Shown: one piece after another, positions 38,501 through 50,500 of the stretch | Layout: each line of letters opens with the position of its first letter | Position numbering within the stretch: position 1 is the first letter of the stretch | NCBI GenBank assembly: GCA_964023205.1 | Contig: OZ026834.1 | Location: 34,076,756 to 34,140,755, forward strand | From: Lutraria lutraria | Lineage: Eukaryota > Mollusca > Bivalvia > Venerida > Mactridae | Direction: 5' to 3' | Length of the DNA: 64,000 bases | The notes under the pieces: generated by a model | The model's input: only the letters and a program-made list of their open reading frames with translations | Told to the model about the DNA's origin: nothing | The model's database searches: none | Translations under genes and position numbers: made by a program

Positions 38501-41500
38501 CTGGAATGAGTACAGTACTCATGTAGCGAAAAGGACTCATGGAATAAATAGCTTAAAATATGCTTTTGTACCAAAAGTTGACGGATACAAATGTAACAAT
38601 TATTTCAACAAATCAGTTTATATGAAATAAAGAAGAGGGAAAAAATATCATAGAAATATCATAAAACTTTTGTTACTATAGCATTTCTTTGCATGCAGAT
38701 AGAATAATTAATAAACACATTTACAAATATGCTAACATGCCCCCTATATATTGAATTTCTTTTTTGTCCTCATATGTTTCAATGCCCCTAAGTTGTTAAT
38801 TTCTTTCATGCCCTGAATTTTCAACTCCTTTCCCAATATGCTCAAATGCCCAAAAATATTCTAATGTATTCTTTTTTTATCAAGTTCTCAAAATAACTAT
38901 CGGTAAAGTCTGCATCAGCGACATCAAATTTTATTTGAAGTCAATTCTTCATAAATGAGGAATTATTAAACAAAGCAAATAAATGATTTTTTTTAAATAT
39001 GTAGAAAAAAACTCAAATTCTTATATCGTAAATATCTACCTAGTCCATTCAAAATCTTCCTTCGTAACCACACCATCATTAATCATTTTAGACAGAATGT
39101 CTCTATTATGTACATCTATGGTCAGTAAGGCTTCAATACACATTGTCTGATAAGCATGCAGGGCACTAGATACAAGTCCAGCCAGTTGACTGAGAAACTC
39201 CCTCATCTTTTCTAAGACCTCTTTTAACGACCCTATAGGGTCACCGTGATCAAAACATCGCACAACATCCTTGTTAAACATAATCTGTGCCTGTAACATA
39301 AAGATAGACAACTTGAATAGTAAGCCAATGATAACTTTAATTTGTAAGGCAATGATAACTGTATTTGTAAGGCAATGATAACTGTATTTGTAAGGCAATG
39401 ATAACTGTATTTGTAAGGCAATGATAACTATAATTGTATGGCAATGATAACTCTAATTTGTATGGCAATGATATCTTTAATTTGTAAGGCAATGATAACT
39501 CTAATTTGTAAGGCAATGATATCTTTAATTTGTAAGGCAATGATAACTGTATTTGTAAGGCAAAAAACTATAATTGTATGGCAAATATAACTATATTTGT
39601 AAGGCAATGATAACTTTAATTTGTAAGGCAATGATAACTGTAATTTGTAAGGCAAAAAACTATAATTGTATGGCAAATATAACTATATTTGTAAGGCAAT
39701 GATAACTTTAATTTGTAAGGCAATGATAACTCTAATTTGTATGGCAATGATATCTTTAATTTGTAAGGCAATGATAACTTTAATTTGTAAGGCAATGATA
39801 ACTGTAATTTGTAAGGCAATGATAACTTTAATTTGTAAGGCAATGATAACTTTAATTTGTAAGGCAATGATAACTGTAATTTGTAAGGCAATGATAACTG
39901 TAATTTGTATGGCAATGATAACTTTAATTTGTAAGGCAATGATAACTTTAATTTGTAAGGCAATGATAACTGTAATTTGTAAGGCAATGATAACTTTAAT
40001 TTGTATGGCAATGATATCTTTAATTTGTAAGGCAATGATATCTTTAATTTGTATGGCAATGATAACTTTAATTTGTAAGGCAATGATAACTTTAATTTGT
40101 ATGGCAATGATAACTTTAATTTGTAAGGCAATGATATCTTTAATTTGTATGGCAATGATAACTTTAATTTGTAAGGCAATGATATCTTTAATTTGTATGG
40201 CAATGATAACTTTAATTTGTAAGGCAATGATATCTTTAATTTGTAAGGCAATGATAACTGTAATTTGTAAGGCAATGATAACTGTAATTTGTATGGCAAT
40301 GATATCTTTAATTTGTAAGGCAATGATAACTTTAATTTGTATGGCAATGATATCTTTAATTTGTAAGGCAATGATAACTTTAATTTGTATGGCAATGATA
40401 TCTTTAATTTGTAAGGCAATGATAACTTTAATTTGTAAGGCAATGATATCTTTAATTTGTAAGGCAATGATAACTGTAATTTGTAAGGCAATGATAACTG
40501 TAATTTGTAAGGCAATGATAACTGTAATTTGTATGGCAATGATATCTTTAATTTGTAAGGCAATGATAACTTTAATTTGTATGGCAATGATATCTTTAAT
40601 TTGTAAGGCAATGATAACTGTAATTTGTAAGGCAATGATATCTTTAATTTGTAAGGCAATGATAACTTTAATTTGTATGGCAATGATATCTTTAATTTGT
40701 AAGGCAATGATAACTTTAATTTGTATGGCAATGATATCTTTAATTTGTAAGGCAATGATAACTGTAATTTGTAAGGCAATGATAACTGTAATTTGTATGG
40801 CAATGATATCTTTAATTTGTAAGGCAATGATATCTTTAATTTGTATGGCAATGATAACTTTAATTTGTAAGGCAATGATATCTTTAATTTGTATGGCAAT
40901 GATAACTTTAATTTGTAAGGCAATGATATCTTTAATTTGTAAGGCAATGATAACTGTAATTTGTAAGGCAATGATAACTGTAATTTGTATGGCAATGATA
41001 TCTTTAATTTGTAAGGCAATGATAACTTTAATTTGTAAGGCAATGATATCTTTAATTTGTATGGCAATGATAACTTTAATTTGTAAGGCAATGATATCTT
41101 TAATTTGTATGGCAATGATAACTTTAATTTGTAAGGCAATGATATCTTTAATTTGTAAGGCAATGATAACTTTAATTTGTATGGCAATGATATCTTTAAT
41201 TTGTAAGGCAATGATAACTTTAATTTGTAAGGCAATGATATCTTTAATTTGTATGGCAATGATAACTTTAATTTGTAAGGCAATGATAACTGTAATTTGT
41301 AAGGCAATGATATCTTTAATTTGTATGGCAATGATAACTGTAATTTGTAAGGCAATGATAACTGTAATTTGTATGGCAATGATAACTTTAATTTGTAAGG
41401 CAATGATAACTTTAATTTGTAAGGCAATGATAACTTTAATTTGTAAGGCAATGATAACTTTAATTTGTAAGGCAATGATAACTTTAATTGTAAGGCAATG

Positions 41501-44500
41501 ATATCTTTAATTTGTAAGGCAATGATAACTTTAATTTGTAAGGCAATGATAACTTTAATTTGTATGGCAATGATAACTTTAATTTGTAAGGCAATGATAA
41601 CTTTAATTTGTAAGGCAATGATAACTTTAATTTGTATGGCAATGATAACTGTAATTTGTATGGCAATGATAACTTTAATTTGTAAGGCAATGATAACTTT
41701 AATTTGTAAGGCAATGATAACTTTAATTTGTAAGGCAATGATATCTTTAATTTGTAAGGCAATGATATCTTTAATTTGTATGGCAATGATAACTTTAATT
41801 TGTAAGGCAATGATAACTTTAATTTGTAAGGCAATGATAACTTTAATTTGTAAGGCAATGATATCTTTAATTTGTAAGGCAATGATAACTTTAATTTGTA
41901 AGGCAATGATAACTTTAATTTGTAAGGCAATGATAACTTTAATTTGTATGGCAATGATAACTTTAATTTGTAAGGCAATGATAACTTTAATTTGTAAGGC
42001 AATGATAACTTTAATTTGTAAGGCAATGATAACTTTAATTTGTAAGGCAATGATATCTTTAATTTGTAAGGCAATGATAACTTTAATTTGTAAGGCAATG
42101 ATAACTTTAATTTGTATGGCAATGATAACTTTAATTTGTAAGGCAATGATAACTTTAATTTGTATGGCAATGATAACTTTAATTTGTATGGCAATGATAA
42201 CTTTAATTTGTAAGGCAATGATAACTTTAATTTGTATGGCAATGATAACTTTAATTTGTAAGGCAATGATAACTTTAATTTGTATGGCAATGATAACTTT
42301 AATTTGTATGGCAATGATAACTTTAATTTGTATGGCAATGATAACTTTAATTTGTAAGGCAATGATATCTTTAATTTGTAAGGCAATGATAACTTTAATT
42401 TGTAAGGCAATGATAACTTTAATTTGTATGGCAATGATAACTTTAATTTGTAAGGCAATGATAACTTTAATTTGTATGGCAATGATAACTTTAATTTGTA
42501 AGGCAATGATAACTTTAATTTGTAAGGCAATGATAACTTTAATTTGTAAGGCAATGATATCTTTAATTTGTAAGGCAATGATAACTTTAATTTGTAAGGC
42601 AATGATAACTTTAATTTGTAAGGCAATGATAACTTTAATTTGTAAGGCAATGATATCTTTAATTTGTAAGGCAATGATAACTTTAATTTGTATGGCAATG
42701 ATAACTTTAATTTGTAAGGCAATGATAACTTTAATTTGTAAGGCAATGATAACTTTAATTTGTAAGGCAATGATATCTTTAATTTGTAAGGCAATGATAA
42801 CTTTAATTTGTAAGGCAATGATAACTTTAATTTGTAAGGCAATGATATCTTTAATTTGTAAGGCAATGATAACTTTAATTTGTAAGGCAATGATAACTTT
42901 AATTTGTATGGCAATGATAACTTTAATTTGTAAGGCAATGATATCTTTAATTTGTAAGGCAATGATATCTTTAATTTGTAAGGCAATGATAACTTTAATT
43001 TGTAAGGCAATGATAACTTTAATTTGTAAGGCAATGATAACTTTAATTTGTAAGGCAATGATAACTTTAATTTGTAAGGCAATGATATCTTTAATTTGTA
43101 AGGCAATGATAACTTTAATTTGTAAGGCAATGATAACTTTAATTTGTAAGGCAATGATATCTTTAATTTGTAAGGCAATGATAATTTCAAACACTGATTA
43201 CAATCCCATTTCAACACTTGTTATTTTCATGAATATTTAAATGATTACCAACAAATTGACAATGAGACAGAAAATATCCAAAGAAAAAGTTCAGAGAAAA
43301 GTTTTAGAAAATATAAAACAAACGAGTTAAATTTGGTAATAAATTTAATATTTTCAACAGGAAAATAGAGATAAAGCTTAATGTAAATAAATATGAGACA
43401 CTGCAAAATCTCAGCAATGATTATCTCCAGTGCTAGCATGATTAACATTGAAATTATACATGGTACATACCACTGTAAGAACAACTTGTCCTGGATGCTT
43501 CAGTACCCAGTCTTTAAGTTTTATACCCAACCAATCAGCAAGACCGATCTTCAGATGTCTGAAAATGAAACAAAAATTAGCTGTAATAAATTTTCTTCAT
43601 GATAGTATGGTAAGATCATTGATGCTAGGGTCATATTAAAGGTATATCCAACATAATTTTTAATCTTTCTCCACTACCCGGTAATTATCAAGAGCCTGTC
43701 TTTACAGTTCATATTACATTGTAACGATCAATTCTCACAAGTTACAAATGACTTTGAAATGAGATATTAATCAAATGAAAAAATGTCAAACCAATCTTAA
43801 ATCAAATATATAAAAATCTGTTATACCCAAATATTAAGCAAAAATAAAAAAATCTGCTATACAAAGATATCAGTCAAATCTCCTATAATTGTGTGTGAAT
43901 GTAACATGTAGGATGAAATATGGTACAGCCATTTTGATGGGTTCATTAAAGTCATAATCAGATAAATTGATTCTTATGACAACATTTAAAACTTTAGACA
44001 GTGAAGTAGTAATGTAAGACAATACTGACCTTTTAACTGTTTCAAACATGTGTGCCTCTACATTACTGAGCCACATTTCAACAGCTCCTTTAGCACGAAC
44101 ACTTCTACAATGTCAGAAAATGTAATAGTAAAGATTAGTACACAAATAAAAAAGTTACATGTATTGTCACAAAACCAGATTTTCATTCTCCAAATGTTCA
44201 TCCCTTGAGAAATGTTTGAAGAGTTGCACACAGAAGAGTGTATATGAACATTACATGTACGCAAAATAAACAAAAGGCTGTAATTCCACCAAAAGTGATT
44301 AAATCATAAAACCCTGACATAAGTGCTGGGGAATGTGTGGACTTAGTGACAATATTACTATCAAAGTTTGGTCAAATCCTTGAGAAAGGCAGAATGTCGC
44401 ATAGAAGAAATTATGGGATGTCCGCCTGCCCACCTTCATTCTTTAATCATACAAACAGCATTTCTCTTCTGAAAACTTGGTTAAAAGTTTGAGACGACCA

Positions 44501-47500
44501 AGTTATTCTTCATATGAAATGTTATTATTGGTACAATCATGGAACATATATATATGCATATAAAGTTTACCTTGTCATATTCACCACCTCTCCTTCAGCA
44601 GATGTCATAGAATGTACAGCGGGTGGATTTCTGGGTAATGTCCTAATATCCAATGATTTAATGTTTCCAAAACATTTTCCAAGATGAGGCTGAAAGGAAA
44701 TAGTTGGTTAATCTTTTAGCTAATTCAATGAAAACATGGACAACTTCAGTCAACTTGAGTAAAAACAAAACCTAAAGACCAGAAAGTACATTAAAGAACC
44801 AAAAGACCAGAAAGTACATTAAAGAACCAAAAGACCAGAAAGTACATTAAAGAACCAAAAGACCAGAAAGTACATTAAAGTTTCAGATTTCCCCTCATAT
44901 AAGTTATTAAATACAATTAACAAGTACAGGGAATTTTACTGATTGATTTTTTTCATAATTTACATTCATATAGTCATTATTCCCTATTGACAGTACATCT
45001 GAAGTGAAAAGCTAGAGTTTGAAAATCAAGATATCACAAAATATCGAACAATTCTCATTTTCATTCAAATAAGTATTAAATGTCATTACCTGAACTGCAT
45101 TTGGTTCTTTAGACTGTCCAAGAATTTCCAGTAATTCATCATTACTAAGAAAGTAGAATCTTGGGAATGATAATCTCTTGGAATCTAGGTACTCCTGAAA
45201 GATAAAACATCATTTCAGACAGTGAGTGTTTCTGACAAGCTTACAACATGTTTCAACAAATCTATCGTGCTTATAAAGTAAAAGATGATAACTACCTTTT
45301 GTTATACTTTTGAACACTTTAAATGGATGATTTTTAATTTAATTTTGAAGACATCGAATACTTACCTCTAAGCATTTTTGTATTTTCTCTAATGAAGAGT
45401 TACAGAATTGTAATGTTTCCAGCATACCAGTCTGTGTGGCACACTTCATTGCATTAGGTCGATCCTGAACCTGTCTCATTATGTCCTTCCATGATTTATC
45501 TACCTGAGAAAACATTGTGTACTCTGGCTTCAATTGTCTGAAAAATAAATATGACCCATATCATTTACAGACTAACTTGAGAAAAGAGCCACATGAGATG
45601 AAAGGCTACCTTGTGAACAAAGGTCATTCTTCATCATGCATTTCCTTCAATAATAAAACACCATACATTTACAGAAATGATAAAACCTAATAAATTTAAT
45701 GAAATAATAAAACATTCTCAATTTACTGAATTAATAAAACATCAAACATTTACTGAATGATATAATATAAACTGAAGTGATAAACATACATTTAATGAAA
45801 TAATAAAAAACTGGACACAGGATAACTGTTTTTGATCTTCCACTTACTTTTGTATGTCAGGGGTAGAAAAGATCTGTTCTAGATATAGCCAGTTCCTCTG
45901 ACAAGCCATCCATTCTTCTAATGTCTTAGCAAATATGTTCAATTTCCTCTCCCATTCTTCCACTTGGGCCTACAATTTCAGAAGCACACCAATAAATACA
46001 CTGATAAAGTGTCTCTGAAATATCAGAAGGTGGAGCCGAGATTCAAACCCACAAACTTTCGATTGGTAGTCCAGTTCGTTACCACTGGATCACTGATCCA
46101 CCTACTTCTACTAGAGAAATTTTCTACACAGAAATTTAGCCTAACTTGATTATCTCTTGAAAGTTGAAGAACAAAATTTAATTTTGATAAACAAGATTGC
46201 TATGACAACATATAATTTTGGATATTTATACCTTGATTGGACCAACATATCTGGATCCTCTGATAGTTCCTATGGTAACCTGACTGTCTTCTAACTGGGT
46301 CATAATGTCGTCTGCACCAGCAATAATAAATGTATCACGACCTGGGTGAGCCAGATATCGGAAATCTGTGTTCTTCCAAATATCAACAATCTAAAATATG
46401 ACAGAAAACAAAGTTTATTCCCATAACTAGTTAAAGCAATACATGCCAGTTAGGCAAAATATATTCATTTACAAGAATGATTGTTTCCAGTCCTGCCCTT
46501 TCGTGGTTACTCAGGTTTTAGCATATTAACATTAGCCATTTTTTTCCCCAAAAAATTGTAAGCATAGATTGATTCCATTTTTTTCCATACATATAAGATA
46601 AATAAGATCACACGTGAAGAAGTTTAAGATAGTATGCAATCAATAACATTCCAAACATGACGTTGCATTCAATAAATGCACATGCCTCCAGTGGCAGTTT
46701 GAGTTAACCTTGTACAGACAGCTATAAGCCCCTTCATCATCTTTAATGGAAACATACAAAGATGTATCGTCTACGCACCTATTCTCGAACCCAACCTCCT
46801 TTCGAACCTTTTTGTTTACGGTCATTCGTACGCATGCGCGAGTTCGTGTCACGTCATCACTGCACGCGCACCGATGCTTAGTTTGCAAATAACGTGCTCT
46901 CAACTTTCAAATGAAAATATGCATCATAAACAGATAAATATAGCTCACTATTCTTCAATAAACACAAAAACCAATAAAAATGCTATTACTTTATTGCGGA
47001 GCAATTTTAGTGAACTATTCTCTATTGTTTCTTGCAAAAGGTTCGAAAGCAGGTGCTCTTTAATGGCCGTCATTTTCTTTTTTTATCCGAGGGTGGTGGG
47101 GAATATTGGAGTATTAAGATGGTTAATTGATGGATGCGAGGAATATTTTTAAGCAGGTTTGTACATAATATATTAATTTACTTGTCCATTTGATTTGATA
47201 GTCAATATTTCTCCGTTTGATAGAGAAACGTCGACTTAAAGTTTAGGGGTTCGAAAACTGGTGCGTCCACAATAGGTACCATGTGACAATGACTTTTGTA
47301 ACATGGACTTCAAACACTAATTGAATACATCCTTCAGTACTAACCTTTTGCAACATATTCTCAAGAGTGGCTTCATTGCTAGCAGTCGTAGAAATATCTT
47401 GAATCTTTTCTTTATGTTTGAAAATCTGTGAATATTATATAAAATATAATACAAAAGAAGCACAATGCCGTGATTCACAATTCTTCAATGAGAGTTTTAC

Positions 47501-50500
47501 ATAACAGGGCTTTTAATCACCTACTGTAACATACCATGTTTACAAAATATGAAATCATATAACCTTAAAAGGCTGCATTACTCTTATACAAAAAGATCAA
47601 TTCGACTGAAAACAGTTCCATAATTGTTACAAAACATGTATATATAAACTATTCATGCATTGCATCAGGTACAGTTTTTAATTTGTACAAAAAAGTGCAA
47701 AGAACCAATATTTTCATCCATTTTTTTTAAACAATGAGAAAAATGAGGTATACGCATGCTGAAGAAAAACCAGGAAACGAAGATTATGCAGTACATGGAT
47801 TTCAAAGGGTAAAAGCGAAAATAATAGGGGTACTAAAAAAACAACATGACTTACATTCATTTCAAGCAGGCTCCCAAGAGTGAACGACTTGTCTTTACCG
47901 ATAGATTTACCAATCAATCTTTCAATCATCTGCCAATGTCGAGGTCTTAAAAACTGGTTACGCAAACTTGTGATCACAGGCATACCTTGTTTAAAGTCCA
48001 TCACTTTTTCTTTCAAACGTGGTACAACTTCATTGTGAGGCAAACCTGAAATAAATTTGAAAATGCATTTAAATCAATTGGACAAGAATCAACCAAACTA
48101 CACTTTACAGATTGATACTTCATTATGCGATGTCCCTAATATTAAAACCTTTTTATTATAACAAACTCTAGTCTTAAATACATTCCAAATTAAGTAAATT
48201 TAGAAATTATACCAATACAACTTTTTTTTAATTATCGTAATACAAACCTTTCTCAAGCATAAACACAGTCTGTGAGTAGCGATTGACATTCTTCTGTAAG
48301 GTTTCAACAGGAAGTGCATCAAAAGATGTAGCCGTCCATTCATCTACAAGTTTTGTCCATTCTTCTTGTGATTGCCAGAGCAGACGACGCAGTGTGAGGT
48401 CACGTTCAACTTCAGACAGGTCAGCTTGTATCTCCTGAGCGCTGTGTTCATCTCTCTTACCCATACTCATGTACATATACTCCCTAAAATATAATCAATA
48501 AGTCTTTCTAATCACTTGCTACATTACTTTTATTTACAGTATTTGATGACTGACAAACAATATTTTGGCTACATTTTGGTTTCACAAAACCTAAAATAAG
48601 TTTTATTTGTTGAGTTGAAATTCATTGTATCACAAAATGGAACACAAAGAGACAATTGATGTAAAATTGTACTTACTCGCCAATAAGACCCTTCTTGGAG
48701 TGTGATAAAGAACTCCCAAATCTTTCTTGATAGCTACCATAGCTTCTAGCTCTCACTGACAAACTCTGGACCTCTTCTTGCAAGAACTTTATAGTCTCTA
48801 AGGCACCCATTGCATTAGTATCAATGTGTAAGAGATCTGGATCTCGAACCTGATTCTTCAGATCCATAAGTTTGTTGCGTATCTGGTATATAAGCGTCTC
48901 CAGATCGTGACTAAACTTGCGTATGTTCTCATCTTTCTTGGCATCACAAAACAGGATGATGTTCTGAAATAAACAGTAAATTTATGAAAATGAGGTTTTA
49001 GTCTTAAATTCTTAAATATTACACAAAACATATTGCAAAAATAATGGAATGTGATATTTGGCTGAAAATTTCTTTCTTCCTTCTTTGGAGTGCCAGAACA
49101 ACTATTACAAAATCAAGGTGCCTTCTTGTAAATCCACAAATTCTTCAACTTTAAATAAATAATGATACAGTTCATTACTATTTCGTTTGTTTTCTCAAAC
49201 TTTTCTCAGTTTTTTTTTAACTTCCACATCCTGTCTTGAAATCACCCAAGACACAAATAATAAAAACATCTGACCTCATCAAAATCAACTGCATGAAAAA
49301 AAAGAACAGTCAAACCTGTACTTAACACAACAAGTGTATCAAAGTCAGCTGTATTTGACCAGTAGTTTTATCATAGCTATTGAATGAATAAGGAACACCT
49401 CTTAAATAGACCCTTTTCTAAAAAGACTTTTCCAAATACAGTGCAACCTCTCCAAAGCAACACAATTTGGGAGTAGCAAAGTTATGTTGTTGTTAAGAGG
49501 TTGTTACTCTAGAGAGTTTAATCAATAGTTTAACAGTACAATGGGAAAAAATCATGCTATTGTTGAAGGGAGGTTGTTGCTCAAGAGAGGGCCGCTCTAG
49601 AGAGGTTGTATTGTATGATCTTCCTAGACAGCATTGACTGTATTAAAGACAACATGGGTGGGTTACAAATTAGTTCATATGAGATGAGTAAAGCATCAGA
49701 AGATGGTATTTACCTTCAATGTGATGAAATCTGGTCCTAATGTCTGATAGAGAGCCAATTCTTCATCTGTTATCTGCACATTGTAATCTCTAGCAATAGT
49801 AAACAGTTTGTTTACAATTTCAAATTCTCTTTCAAGAGCAGGTAACTCTGAAGACATTTTACCAAGGAAAGATAAATGTTCCACGAATTCTTCAACAGAC
49901 TTTGGATAATGATCTAATTTCTTAGATGCTCCCTGAAATATAAACAGTAATATTTATAAGATTAGTTGAACATTTGTGGTTGAACAAATGTGGTTGATGG
50001 CCTAAAGAGGTCTTGATCACAACTTATACAATTTTGAAAGTGAGACCTTACAGTACAGTCAACCCTCAATCTTAAGACCATCTAACAGGGATGAGAATGG
50101 CCGAGTTGAAAATCCTGTGAACTTTTCAATAGGGGTCTAGGAGGACAACATCAGGCCCCTAGCAGGTCCAGGGCAGAGTCCTGGTGTGGGTCATTGAAGG
50201 CGGAGCACCCTGAAGCTCCTGGATTGTCAGAATTTTAAGAGCCTTAGATTGGCTTTCAATGAATTCGAATCAGACTTTTGGGAGCTTCAGTATTAATTCT
50301 TAATGACCATGATGTAATCATGTTGAAGTAGTCTCATCTTTAAGTTGAAAAGAGGATGTATAGTGAACCAGTCAAAAATTAAGTGGTTGTTATATTAATG
50401 CAGAATTAATGTTGAGGTAGTTACAAAAAGAGGTTTTACCAAGCTTACAAATACAATGTAGTTTGATTCTTACCTTAATAATTGTGAGAAGATCTTCATT

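Noticed and set aside
39320..43185. Regular 24-bp repeats as a CRISPR array
   Set aside because: There are no unique spacers; units are contiguous. The context is an animal intron.
39616..43194. A 1,192-codon minus frame and 577-611-codon frames on both strands
   Set aside because: They are generated by the 24-bp period of the minisatellite, lack any start context or domain, and lie inside a well-supported dynein intron.
46640..46903. Minus-strand 87-codon Arg/Cys-rich frame
   Set aside because: It comes from the CpG-rich element, has no homology I recognise and no adjoining exon in phase with dynein.
46874..47152. Plus-strand 92-codon frame
   Set aside because: Also within the CpG-rich element; composition and lack of context do not support a gene.
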